Notes: generated from the sequence alone by a model not told the origin. Shown: positions 41,632 to 51,977, counted from the first letter of the stretch. The stretch: DNA of 64,000 nucleotides from Plasmodiophora brassicae (GCA_036867785.1 CP145412.1:248001-312000); one strand, 5' to 3'. Program-made: numbers and translations.

Positions 41632-42174
41632 ATGATTAATGTTCGAACCGTGCTGAATGGGTTCCGAACGAAAACCCGTCGCCACCCCGCCAAAGACGAG
41701 CCTGTCGTTGAGTCGCCTAAACGACCGACGGTTACCGCCTCCGTCCTGGACGGTATACGGCTGCTCGACGTCCTGCAGGACAGGGCGCCTGAACCGCTGA
41801 CGTTGACGGCATTCAAGGAGTTCTGCAGGTCAATGATGACGTTGGAGTCCATCGAATTCTGGCTGCACGTCGAACGGCTGCGGTCGCTGCCGGATGCGAC
41901 TGCGGCGGTGATGGAGTACGAATACGTGTACTACACGTACATCCAGAGGAATGCCCCGCATGAAGTGAACGTGTCCGCGCGCGACGCCAATATCGCTCTC
42001 AGGCGCCTGCAGAAGTGCATTAAGCAGAACCGTATCGACAAGACCATTTTCGATGACTGCCAGAACAGCGTCCAGGAACTTCTGTCGCGCGATGTCTTCA
42101 TGCGCTTCAAACAGCGGTTCTCGCCGGAATCCAGGTCAGCAACGAATGATAACACCGCCATACGTAAACCATAA
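41632..42174 (+). CDS. RGS-domain protein
   Basis: Single exon, 180 aa from ATG 41632. After a short basic leader the RGS fold is nearly the whole protein: LTLTAFKEFCRSMMTLESIE with FWLHVERLRSL, then YVYYTYIQRNAPHEVNVSAR, and IFDDCQNSVQELLSRDVFMR ending in F. These are the F..F.....EsieFw..v, aphevNvs and D.f.RF landmarks. RGS proteins speed GTP hydrolysis by G-alpha subunits, so the organism should have heterotrimeric G proteins. No membrane anchor or other domain is present. Confidence 0.85.
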   Translation: MINVRTVLNGFRTKTRRHPAKDEPVVESPKRPTVTASVLDGIRLLDVLQDRAPEPLTLTAFKEFCRSMMTLESIEFWLHVERLRSLPDATAAVMEYEYVYYTYIQRNAPHEVNVSARDANIALRRLQKCIKQNRIDKTIFDDCQNSVQELLSRDVFMRFKQRFSPESRSATNDNTAIRKP

Positions 42175-42394
42175 CCTGAATGTAAACCATTCGTATTAAC
42201 TTAACGCTGGCGCGAGCCTGGAATGCTTCCCGGCCCCGTGCTGGACTCGTGTCTAGAAATAGACGGTCGCTGCTGTGGAGGCTGCACTGCAGCAGGGCTG
42301 CATGCGAGGTGCAAAACCAGGTGACTGATGAAGGAACCGACATTTTGCCGGCGCGAAGCGGGTGGGCCGCAGCGGGACACCTGATTGGGGAACG

Positions 42395-43761
42395 ATGCGG
42401 GCCTGGGTCGTGTTTATGCTAATTGTCGGCGTCATCGACGCGGTCAGGTTCGGCCAGCGGATTGCGAATGCAGACGGTGGGAACGTGACGACCGTCGTGA
42501 GCCTGGTCCGGGGCGGGGAGATCCGGCCTGCTGTTGTCTCTGCGGACAAGGACGCGAGGCAGTCAGTGTATTCCAATGGGAAACCTCCTGGAGTGGCCCT
42601 GTCCTTTCTCTCGAAATTGTTGCAACGATTCCGAAGCAAGAAGGCCACATTCGTTCGGAAGCGGCTTATCGGAAAGGGCTCATTTGGTATGAACCCACTG
42701 GCTGCTCGGTGATGAATACGGTGTTGATAAGTGGCGTGCCTTGGGTAGCACATGTTTATTTGGCATGTAAACCTGATAACCCTCACGACAAGTTCGTGGT
42801 CAAGGTCTTCGATATTCCCTCCTCCGAGGATGATGTTGATGATGAGCGAGACCAGCTCCGTGTGTTCGCGCGCAACGAATATTCGATTGCATCTCGCCTA
42901 TCACACCCAAACATTGTTAGACAGCACTTTGCCTTGTACTCGCCTTGGACGCTAAAACGGTTGCGTTATATTGTAGGTCGAGACATTTGGACTGGGTCGT
43001 GATGAACTAGGCCATGATGTTGTGTTCTTTGAGTATTGTTCAGGTGGCGATCTCTCTAGGTGGGTGTACAGGGCATCTGATGACGGCCAGCTGGTCCGCC
43101 TTTGCCGGCAGATTCTGGGAGGCGTGTCTTACATGCATTCGCAAGGTCGTTTCTCCCTGACCTCGTGTTTGCTTGCTCTTAACATTGTGATGCAGGGGTC
43201 GCACATTTAGATTTAAAGTTGGAAAACATTCTGGTCAACGTTGGTAATGACGGGCATGTGCATTTAAAAATATGTGATTTTTCCACTTCGCAAGTTGTTG
43301 GGAAGAGCGCCCTCGTCCAAGGCGTGCTAGGGTCGGTACCGTATATTGCTCCGTAAGTAGGACGCGACGTCGTCAACTGGATACGATAATCGTTAACAAA
43401 CGCACAGGGAAATTTGGGAATGGACTCGCAACCGTCAAGAGTAAGCCGTTCGTGATAGCCGCCCTAACACGAGTGATGCGTTTGCTGTAGGTATGACGGG
43501 TTCATTGCCGATATGTGGAGCATTGGCATCATATTTTTCGTTTTGGCTCATCAATTTCTCCCATGGAGTGTTGCATTGGCGGACAAAGACAGGCAGTATC
43601 GGCGATTTCTGTCTGGGACCCTTCCAGTTCCCAAAGGCCGCACCCATTGGATATCGTCCATTCTGGGTCGCTTCCTGGATCCGGACCCGCTGACCAGGAT
43701 AAGAGCTGAAACCGCGCTCAAGTTGCCGGAACTGTCTGAGCTACACCATGGTCGCCAGTAG
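42395..43761 (+). CDS. Secreted protein kinase with DFS motif (copy 1)
   Basis: Six exons join in phase: 42395-42686, 42749-42915, 42977-43145, 43196-43352, 43408-43440, 43491-43761. A signal peptide (RAWVVFMLIVGVIDAVRFG) precedes an unstructured stretch. The kinase domain follows: GKGSFAHVYLA glycine loop, lysine in FVVKVFD, SRLSHPNIVETFGLG, FFEYCSGGDLSRWV, GVSYMHSQGVAHLDLKLENI (HLD in place of HRD), and LKICDFSTSQVVG, where DFG is replaced by DFS. Then SVPYIAPEIWEW and ADMWSIGIIFFVLAHQF, so the APE and DxWSxG blocks are present. The protein ends just after the domain. Topology predicts secretion. Four of five introns sit at the same places as in the copy at 45.6 kb. Activity is plausible because K, D, N and the metal-binding D remain. 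Confidence 0.8.
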
Positions 43762-44413
43762 CCGGTAGTCCTGGTTTAATCACCGTCATTGTCGTCCTCT
43801 TCATGAACGAAAACGAGACAACCAGCCCGGCGGGCGATCAAGCGCTCCATCGTCCTTCGAATTTACCACATTTTCCAACCGAAGCCGAGATACGGTTGCA
43901 TAGGTCGTTCTGGATAGGTAGACGAAGGTTCGCGGATAGAGCGAGGTCTTAATACGCGAGAGCACGTCCCCGAGGCATACTAGTACAGTAGTACCCGTGC
44001 TGTCGCCGGTGGTCACCGCGTTCGTGGACCGCAGTCACTGCAGGCCGAGGACGCTGCGGTGGACGGGAAGATGAACAGGGTCGCGCCGGTCCCCAGGTGG
44101 TGGCCGGTAAGGTCAACCTACCCTGTGTTTAGTGCAATCGAGTAGCTGGGTACGTACAGGCCAGCGGATGTGTCCGATGGTTTACAGCTGTGACGCAAGT
44201 CATGATGTGCCTCACATGCGTCCTAACTGGCTACCGTACCGTAATTGTGATGCATTTGGTAAGTCCGGGGTGTTTCTGATCAGCTACGCTGCTGAGTGCT
44301 GACACAGGCCTGTATCCACTTGTAGCTTTAAAGCCACTGCGCCCCAAGTCGGCAGTTTTCTATTTCTGGGCCCTGCCACGTGCCACTGGCAAGCAGCAGC
44401 CGGTGGGCGCCCG
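43762..44413. other. Intergenic, nothing recognised
   Basis: About 650 bp with no domain-bearing frame on either strand. It may include an untranslated or first exon of the next gene. Confidence 0.45.
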
Positions 44414-45350
44414 GTGTCGATTGATCCCGGAACGAGCATCGTCGGTTCAGTTCGTGCAGGTGGCCCGGTGTGTGGCCTCGTCGCGATCCTGCTCGTCTCC
44501 GGGGCCGCCCATGCTCTCAGATTACGCCCCAGCCGTGGCTCTGACAATGACGTCAATGTGACGGCGGCCATCGCCCAAGACGGTTACCTCGTCGATCTCG
44601 GAGGCGATGCCGGCGATACTGTTCCCGTGCCCGAGACCGCCAGTCGCGAGTTGCAGCTGCTGGTTGACTTCATGCACGAGAACGCAGTGGACGATGTATT
44701 GTAAGCATCGTTTTCGGCACCAGCTCCTGTATTCGACATCCATGGAACCGATCGCGAATAGGCAATCTATCGCCGTCGGTGGCGCGACACGAACGGGCGC
44801 CATCCCTACCATGAGCGGCCGAACAAGACGGGATCCGAAGAGTGTTCAAGCAGGCACACTATCCCGTTGTCGACGCTCGATGGGTCGGCACGGGCGTCGG
44901 GGCGGCGCCCGGCGCCAGCGATCAGGTCCTTCATTCCGGCAGCTTTTCTCGACGTCGCATGCTTCGTTCTGCCGGCGAACTCCCCCTCCACCATTTGGAC
45001 TGACGATATGGCCCTCCAGCTTCGCAGGAGCCGTACGCGGCGATAAACCTGCTGGCGGCTGCGCCTACCGTCCCGGACGACGCGACCGCCTCGGGGGACG
45101 CGCCCCCGTCCTGCTCGAATCGGAGGATCAACGGCTTCCTCAGTTCTTCAACTCCATCCCAAAGCTGGTCAAGTGCGCGCTGCCCGTTCCACCGTAACAT
45201 CCCAACACAGGGAGAATGGAGGCGATGCAGGGAGGCGATTAACCTGCTGGCGTGCCGCAACCGCGAATCCGAAGTACCGCTATCGAGCCCGTCTGAGAGC
45301 TCGAATCGCCATTCGGATCGTTCTGGCTGGCGACCATTGTGGAAACAGAA
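44414..45350 (+). CDS. Probable secreted protein, structure uncertain
   Basis: A frame at 44414-44704 contains VCGLVAILLVSGAAHALRLR, a good signal peptide with an Ala-rich cleavage site, then SRELQLLVDFMHENAVDDVL. The frame begins with GTG and has no ATG before the leader, so either an upstream exon supplies the start or the gene is damaged. GTAAGCATC at 44701 is a good donor. Downstream frames (up to about 45350) read FIPAAFLDVACFVLPANSPS and EAINLLACRNRESEVP, which could be further exons. No domain is recognised. It lies between two kinase genes of the secreted family but has no kinase motif itself. Confidence 0.35.
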
Positions 45351-45555
45351 ATAGGTATGTACGTGTGGGTGCCAAGCAAGCCCTGCGGTGTGGTGCGGAT
45401 CAGGCCGGCCGGGTCTACGGACTGCGCCGCGCAATCCGGTGCGCCAACCTACAGAACGAGCCCAACAAGCCGGCGGGGAAACCAGAGCGCCGACGTCTCA
45501 TTTTCGTAACAGCGTTCCAACCGGAGTGACGTGGGCAGCAGGGGCGGGCGTGGTG

Positions 45556-46932
45556 ATGATGATGCGGCTGTGGATCTTCCTGTTCGTTGCTCTCGCTGGG
45601 GCCGTCACATCCGGGCCATCGTCGGGCAGGTTTGCGGCGCATACAACGGTTGAAGACCCAGGTCTGACCAGCCAGGTACCTACATAGGGTGGAGTCCACA
45701 ACTGGGCCTAGCGTAACAGACGCTACCCAGAGACTACCAACGGATCGTTCAGAAGCCAAGCTTTCGTGTTTTCCGGTATTGAAAGGCTTGTTCAAAAAGA
45801 AGGCTGGCCCTTCTCCGACATCCCTTTTAGGGGAAGGTACATACGGTAAGAACGTGTGATTGCGGTGTTCGTTGTGGTTAACGCCTTGACGGCATGCCTT
45901 CCGTAGCACACGTGTTTTTGGAGCGCCAATCCGAAAATGTTGGTGGCGAGGCGGTGATCAAGGTTTTCGATAAGATTCCGGCTAATGCACGTTTGCGACC
46001 CGGAGACATCGCTGACCACGAATATTTGATTGGAAGTCGTTTGTCCCACGACAACATTGTCAGGTCCTTGGTTTAGCCCGACAACTATGCATGTGCTAAT
46101 TCCGTGGTTCTCTATACTGTAGGTGGAAACACTTGGTAAGGGCCGTACCAACGCTGGCCATCCTTTCGTACGGCTCAGATACTGTTCCGGTGGCGACCTT
46201 GTCGATTGGATCGGCGATGACGGCAAATACGATTGCAATGATGTGGCAGGCTTCTGCAGACAGTTCCTTGAAGGCGTGGCTTATATGCATTCACAAGGTC
46301 GGTCCCCGTTACTAATTCGCAGCGTATATAAAGAGATGATTGAACCGGCGACATCTGAATGTAGGCATTGCGCATTTAGACATTAAGTGCGACAATATCC
46401 TGCTCGATGTCAAAGATGGCTGCCAAACTCACTTGCAGATTGGCGATTTTTCGTTTTCGCAATTTGTTGAGGACCCATCCACGAAGAGCCATCGTCTTGT
46501 CCGGGACATTCGCGGATCTCGGGAATACGTTGCTCCGTATGTTGCCACACGCATTGCCCTTCCGACCGCCCTTTTAATTCATACACAGGGAGATTTGGGA
46601 GCGCCACAGACAAGGGTACGGTTTGGCGCGCACTGCTGTCGTTATGCGCATGAATAACGAATTCGTGCAGGTATGACGGACGCGCGGCAGACATGTGGAG
46701 CGTTGGCATTGTCATGTTCTGTCTGATTTTTCGTAATGTGCCATGGTGCATTGCAAAGGCGACTGATGATGCGAGATATCGGGCATTTTCCCGATCCAAA
46801 CCTTTCCCAGTCCCTGAATCCGAGTCTCTTCGTGTGTTGTCCTCTGTTTTGCACCTTTTCCTGGACACGAACCCGGAGACCAGAATAAGCGCCGAAAGAG
46901 CTCTTCAACTGCCAGAACTTCGCACCCCATGA
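45556..46932 (+). CDS. Secreted protein kinase with DFS motif (copy 2)
   Basis: Seven exons join in phase: 45556-45661, 45721-45845, 45907-46058, 46123-46297, 46365-46536, 46589-46615, 46671-46932. The leader MMMRLWIFLFVALAGAVTSG is a signal peptide. The kinase domain reads GEGTYAHVFLE, AVIKVFDK, SRLSHDNIVETLG, YCSGGDLVDWI, GVAYMHSQGIAHLDIKCDNI, then LQIGDFSFSQFVE with DFS for DFG. Further on are YVAPEIWERHRQ and ADMWSVGIVMFCLIFRNVPW. It is a paralogue of the copy at 42.4 kb: the introns after the glycine loop, after NI, after HSQ, after the AP of APE, and after WE..RQ are all at matching positions. This copy has one extra 5' intron. Base use is less GC3-rich than in housekeeping neighbours, as in copy 1. 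Confidence 0.8.
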
Positions 46933-47165
46933 GCTGTGTCGTTAAGACTGAGACACATTTTCACCTAACAATGAAACGTCATTCGCTTCACGCAACGGGT
47001 GTTCAGGACTGCTGGTACAATGCAAGATATCGTGTACAGTGGCGCCGTCCAGTTGATCACGGTAGCGGTGCCAACTTGTGGACAGTGTGACACTGTCACT
47101 GGCAGCGTCACAGCTCTGTCCATCATAATCATATCTTCTCGAGTGACGTCATAATCGCAAATCCG

Positions 47166-47901
47166 ATGCTGGGCGCCACGACATTGCTGATCGCCTCCCT
47201 GATTGCTGCCTGCAACGGGCAGTCATGTCGAGGTCCAGGATTCATCATCACTGGATGTAACCCGGACTTGCCCATCACCGATCGCTGCGGTGTCGCCGCC
47301 GATGGAGCACCCTGTCCATTTGGAACCTGCTGCTCCGAATTCGGTACCTTACAATTCCGATGGCTGTTATGCATACTCTGACTGTATTCCAGGGTTTTGC
47401 GGGCGCAGCGCTGTTCACTGTGGTGGCGAGCAATACATTCCACAATGGGGTCCACCGCGAGACGACGGGCGGTGCGGAGAGGCATTCAGCTACGCTGGGT
47501 GCGATGACGATTTTATCTGCATCGCCACCTGGTGCGTCAGTTCCGACTCTGTCCCCGGTGCGTCACCCGTGAATCCGACGTCGGCAACGCCGACCGGAAC
47601 GTCTGACACCACCAACCCACAACCTGTTCCTTCCGGCTCGGCTGAGGTCGACCCCAGTTCATCTGAGCATCCCAGATCAGGGAACAATGGTGTCACTAGG
47701 GAAGCGTCCAGCTCGGGAACAGGAAGCAGCACCAGCAGAGGAGGGCCTGCTCAACTAGCCGCGTTTGAAAGAGGTCAGGATATCACCGTCCCATATTCGA
47801 CGGGTACCGACCAATCTTCAACTGTGCGTCGACACATCGCTCCATCCTGGACCTGGGCGCTTGTCACTACAGGCGCGTTCATCGTCATGGCCATGCAATA
47901 A
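47166..47901 (+). CDS. Hevein-type (CBM18) chitin-binding protein, GPI-like tail
   Basis: Exons 47166-47343 and 47393-47901 flank a 49-bp intron. The signal peptide is MLGATTLLIASLIAACNGQS. The spliced protein reads CGVAADGAPCPFGTCCSEFG then FCGRSAVHCGGE, a complete hevein domain (C..........CP.G.CCS..G.CG.....HCG). A second, divergent Cys-rich unit follows: RCGEAFSYAGCDDDFICIAT ending in WCVSS. Next is a Ser/Thr/Pro/Gly-rich stalk (for example ASSSGTGSSTSRGGP) and a hydrophobic end WTWALVTTGAFIVMAMQ, as in GPI-anchored proteins. Family members bind chitin. It could protect or organise the organism's own chitinous wall or mask chitin from a host. Anchor and role are inferences. Confidence 0.82.
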
Positions 47902-48190
47902 ACAAGGCCGGCCGTTCGGTCCAGAAGCTCGGTTGGTCTGCCGCCCCAAATATAGCAGGTGCGGTGGCGTTCGGGGCGGACCCGTGCAGTTGGGGAAGTG
48001 CACTGGCGGCTGTGGCGACGGAGCGGGACACAGCAAGCGCGGACTGCGAAGCCACTGGCGAAATTGCCGCAAATAGCGGGACGGACGGTCCCACGGAGTG
48101 AAGCGCCTCCTTCCAATCGGGAACAATGTGGCGTCACCCGTCAGCCCGACTGCCAAACCATCATATCGCAAACCCAATTGCTTGGGACGA

Positions 48191-49324
48191 ATGACGATGC
48201 CGTGGTTGACGATGGCGCTGGCGCTGGTTGCCTTGGCAGCCGGTACGCGTATCATGCAGGTCACCAATGACAACCTGCATCTTCTCCAGTTCCGAAACAA
48301 CGACCCGTCGTTCTCCGATAGGAGCGCATCGTTCACGGACGACAATATTCATTTCGGTTCGAGCGATACGCTATCGGTGCCCAAGTTCGAGGACTCTGAG
48401 CTGCTGCCGGCTAAGCGCGAGCGTCCCAAGATCGTCCTCCCGAACGTCGTGCAGACGTCGTTCCTGCCGAGCCGTGCCCTGAACGTGTTCGACGAATCAC
48501 GAGTGATCGCAATGTCGAAGTACACGTTGGTCAGCACTGTGAATCACCCTATCGATCGCGTAACCTACGTCATCAAGAGCGTCCTTCTCCCCTCTCAAGG
48601 TTCTAGCCGACAGGAGGCTCTCGACGAGCCCGCCATCATGGCATCACTGCCCGTGCATGCCAACATCGTGCGGTACCATGCGTCATGGGTAGAGCCCACA
48701 GACGCTGTGGCGACCATCAAGGAGCTGGTGAGCAAGTCCAGCAAGGCGCAGACGAAGACCGGCTTGACGCGATCCGACGCGCTGTTCATCCAGATGGAGC
48801 TCTGTAATGGCGGCACGCTGAAAGAATACCTGGAGAGAAGAATGGACCCCATCGACTTCAGGGAATCCCTCCTAACCTTCAAGCAGATCCTGACCGGCGT
48901 CCAGCAATTGCACCATGATGATGTCCTGCATTTGGACCTGAAGCCGAGCAACATCTACAGGAAGGGGGACCAATTCAAGATTGGCGATTTCGGCCTGAGT
49001 TGCCGCCACTGCGAGAACCGGTATCAAGGCAGGGGTACACCCGGGTATGCCTCTCGAGATCCGAAGCTGTCCAAGGCCAGCGACGTGAAATCGTTGGGCA
49101 TCATCCTCCTGGAACTGTTCACACGGTTCCCAACGCGTGTGGAGTTCGTGCATGCGACTGGCTGGGCAGAATCGGGCGCGCTCGAAATGAAACACCTTCA
49201 AGTACCTGACGGGCCCGACGGGATCGCCGTCCACGACCTCATTCTCAGTATGACGCGAAAGCGACCTAGCGACCGCCCTACGGTCGACCAAGTCCTCTCG
49301 TTGCCATTATTCGCCAATATATGA
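48191..49324 (+). CDS. Secreted eIF2-alpha-kinase-like protein kinase
   Basis: Single exon; ATG at 48191 gives 377 aa and exposes a signal peptide (TMPWLTMALALVALAAGTRI). About 110 residues without a fold follow. The kinase domain resembles the GCN2/PEK/PKR group: VIKSVLL with the lysine, ANIVRYHASWVE, ALFIQMELCNGGTLKEYLER, GVQQLHHDDVLHLDLKPSNI, then FKIGDFGLSCR with an intact DFG, and GTPGYASRD. YHASWVE and IQMELC..GTL are typical of eIF2-alpha kinases. The glycine loop is degenerate (SKYTLVSTVNHPIDRV). No membrane helix separates signal and kinase, so, unlike PERK, the kinase itself would be luminal or secreted. It is the fourth kinase-like gene with a signal peptide here. The frame extends upstream without a start better than 48191. 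Confidence 0.78.
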   Translation: MTMPWLTMALALVALAAGTRIMQVTNDNLHLLQFRNNDPSFSDRSASFTDDNIHFGSSDTLSVPKFEDSELLPAKRERPKIVLPNVVQTSFLPSRALNVFDESRVIAMSKYTLVSTVNHPIDRVTYVIKSVLLPSQGSSRQEALDEPAIMASLPVHANIVRYHASWVEPTDAVATIKELVSKSSKAQTKTGLTRSDALFIQMELCNGGTLKEYLERRMDPIDFRESLLTFKQILTGVQQLHHDDVLHLDLKPSNIYRKGDQFKIGDFGLSCRHCENRYQGRGTPGYASRDPKLSKASDVKSLGIILLELFTRFPTRVEFVHATGWAESGALEMKHLQVPDGPDGIAVHDLILSMTRKRPSDRPTVDQVLSLPLFANI

Positions 49325-49536
49325 CTCGAAACCAATCGAAACGCTGAATTCACTCGGTTTGAACCCTCCGGTATTATTGGATCGCCCAGTCATTGCTGTA
49401 GTACAGGCCACGTACTGGTGCTCTATTCCGATGCTCTCGTAACCGTGCTGCCTGCAGGCGACATGCCGGACACGGCCGTTCTATTCATGGAGCGTCGTCG
49501 ACGCCATTTTGGTGTCCGTGGCGACGGTGGCTGCCG

Positions 49537-51915
49537 ATGGCGTCGTCGTGGACGCTGGACGACTTCCGCGGCGAGTTCGACGAGGTCGAATTCGTCGAGA
49601 AGCTGACGCAGCGGATGGGGTCGACGGCGTCGGCGACCGGCGCCAAGTTCGACCCGGCCCCGTACCAGGCGTCGTTCTCACGGGCAGTCGCCGCCATCGA
49701 CGACCTCGAGCGGAACGTCACCGCATCGATCGCCAAGGCGACGAAGGAACTGGCGGTTGCCGATCGCGCGCACCAACGAAAACTGAAGGAGCATGGCGCC
49801 ACACTCGACGCCGTCCTCGAGCGGTTCGCGCGCCTGGACCGCCGCATCTCGTCGGTGGCACAGACCGCCGTCCGGATCGGCGACCAGCTCGAAGTGATCG
49901 ACGTCGCCAAGCAACGCAACGCCTACGGCAGTAAAATGATTGGCCATTTCCTGTCCATGACTGGCGAACGCGCTGCCGTGCCCGATGCCTTCAAGGGGCA
50001 GACTCTGGACGTACTGGCTGCGCGTGATGTTGTCGCGTTTGTCGTAACGTGCCTGACTGAATCTCCTCGCAGGACCTGCGGGAAGCTGCCAGCACGGTAC
50101 AGGCGCTGCAGCAAGCCGCACAGGACCTATCTCGGCTGCCGAACATGGACCACGCGATCAAGAACATTTCGAACGTGGGTCGTATGCGAAAACGTCGCTC
50201 GTTGGCGGCCACCATTGACAGCGGGTTGTGCCCAGGCCGCCGACGAGATCGAGAACCGACTGCTGAAAGAGTTCGACCAGGCGTGGCAGGCGAACCACGT
50301 GCCGGGCATGCGCGCGTGTGCGGCATCGCTGCTGGAGTTCGAGGGCGGGCACCTGATCGCGCGGATCATTGCCCGGATCATCGGCGAGGTCGGGCCGAAC
50401 CCCGACCCGCCCGACTCGGTCGAGCAGTTCCACAGCGAGCTGTCCCGGCTGATGGACTCGATCTCCAACGCCTGCTCGAAGTACTTCCCGTTGATCGCGG
50501 AAGTGTTCCCCCAGCCCGAGAAGGTCATCAAGCCGTTCGTCGAGCGCGTCTACGAGGACAACATCACCGGGCTTCTCGAAACCGGCGTCGGGGCGCTCAG
50601 TGCCGACACGAACGCGTACCTGGCGGCCCTGGAGATCGGGTTCGACCTCAACCGCAAGCTGATGCGCAGCCTGACAGCGCAGGTCGAAGAGCTGAAGCTG
50701 CCGTCCGATGCCGTCCTGACATCGTTCAAGCTGGCCCTGAAGGACCACGCCGATGGGCTCTTCTTCCAGTACCGCGACACGTTCATCTCGAGGCAGTTCG
50801 ACGTCCTGGTCAGGGATTCCCGGTCGCGGATCGACCGCACGCTGGCGATTCTTCCTCAGGCGACGGATGACAACCCGTTGCGTAGCGAGTACGCCGTCTC
50901 CATCACCGATTGGATTCGTGCCGTCTTCCAGACCCACATCGTCGACGCGCTGCTCGACTCGTTTTCCATTGCGCTGGCGCGCGTCGACAAGCTTGCTGAA
51001 CCGTCGCGGCTGCCCGAGTACGTCTGGAGGATTTACAAGACGCTCGTCGAGATCGTCAACAAGCCGTTCCTGCACAGGCTGGCCGATTCGATCCTCGAAA
51101 GCATGTCGGACGAGGACGGCGGCGACATGGTCGCCGTCGAGAACGGCTGCACCCTGGAATTCGTCGGGTGCATCGACGCCATCGTCCAGCGGCTGAATGA
51201 TTTCTTCGACGTCGAGATTGCGAAACGCCTTCAGGACTCGTTGAACCTGTTGACGAACTGCGCTCAAGAGCGCCACGAGCTGACGGTGGCGCTCGAGTCG
51301 AAGATGTCCCGGGCGCTTCGCATCACATTGGATCTGGCGATGCAGTGCTCTGCTCGGACGCTCTCCAACTTGCAGCAGAAGACAGACTTTCGCCCCAAGG
51401 ACGACCAGCTTCTGCCCGATGGCAGCGGGTGCAGTCCAGCCGCGTCAGCAGTCGTCGACTACATCGGACGGCATTCGGGATCGGCGATTGCCCATCTTCG
51501 TGGCAAGAACCTCGGTACGGGCGTGTTTCGCGCGACATTGGGGCCGTCCGGTACTCACCGCGGCGCCTTTGCTGTAGATTGTTACCTCCATGTGCTTGGG
51601 CTGCGTCTGTACGACCTGCTGTCGAACCACATCAGGCAGTTCGTGGTGTCGAACGCTGGCGCCCTGCTTCTTATGGCCGACATCCGCGTGTACCAGGACC
51701 TCGTCCGCCAGTTCCACGTGTCGGAGGTCAACGACCGGTTCGAGACCCTGCGCCACGTCGTCAATGTCTTCGCGGTACCCGCCGAGAGCCTCGGGTCGCT
51801 CATGAACGACGATCCCGTGCTCGCCGTCGAGCGCATCCCCAGGGACGATCTGCACTCGTTCATCAAGATGCGCTCGGACTACAAGCAGAACAACCTTAGA
51901 AAGTATTTCGCGTGA
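49537..51915 (+). CDS. SEC10: Exocyst complex subunit Sec10 (EXOC5)
   Basis: Starts at ATG 49537 (MASSWTLDDFRGEFDEVEFV). The frame runs open to 51915 but passes through two short introns, about 50031-50088 and 50179-50234. Between them the correct exon reads DLREAASTVQALQQAAQDLS then NMDHAIKNISNV. N-terminal coiled coil: RRISSVAQTAVRIGDQLEVI then DVAKQR, the Sec10 region. The C-terminal half is helical-rod, ending with LRLYDLLSNHIRQFVVSNAG, LLLMADIRVYQDLV, VVNVFAVPAESLGSL and IKMRSDYKQNNLRKYF, which match the family's final block. Sec10 joins the octameric exocyst that tethers secretory vesicles to the plasma membrane. Length after splicing is near 750 aa, as usual for the family. Confidence 0.82.
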   Translation: MASSWTLDDFRGEFDEVEFVEKLTQRMGSTASATGAKFDPAPYQASFSRAVAAIDDLERNVTASIAKATKELAVADRAHQRKLKEHGATLDAVLERFARLDRRISSVAQTAVRIGDQLEVIDVAKQRNAYGSKMIGHFLSMTGERAAVPDAFKGQTLDVLAARDVVAFVVTCLTESPRRTCGKLPARYRRCSKPHRTYLGCRTWTTRSRTFRTWVVCENVARWRPPLTAGCAQAADEIENRLLKEFDQAWQANHVPGMRACAASLLEFEGGHLIARIIARIIGEVGPNPDPPDSVEQFHSELSRLMDSISNACSKYFPLIAEVFPQPEKVIKPFVERVYEDNITGLLETGVGALSADTNAYLAALEIGFDLNRKLMRSLTAQVEELKLPSDAVLTSFKLALKDHADGLFFQYRDTFISRQFDVLVRDSRSRIDRTLAILPQATDDNPLRSEYAVSITDWIRAVFQTHIVDALLDSFSIALARVDKLAEPSRLPEYVWRIYKTLVEIVNKPFLHRLADSILESMSDEDGGDMVAVENGCTLEFVGCIDAIVQRLNDFFDVEIAKRLQDSLNLLTNCAQERHELTVALESKMSRALRITLDLAMQCSARTLSNLQQKTDFRPKDDQLLPDGSGCSPAASAVVDYIGRHSGSAIAHLRGKNLGTGVFRATLGPSGTHRGAFAVDCYLHVLGLRLYDLLSNHIRQFVVSNAGALLLMADIRVYQDLVRQFHVSEVNDRFETLRHVVNVFAVPAESLGSLMNDDPVLAVERIPRDDLHSFIKMRSDYKQNNLRKYFA

Positions 51916-51977
51916 ATGGAGGGTGGGGGCGGGCCCCGCCACAGAATACACGCAACTTATTTATTCCAGCGACACGT

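Noticed and set aside
50158-51276. 372-aa minus-strand frame
   Set aside because: Antisense shadow of Sec10, with the Arg/Val/Asp bias of such shadows.
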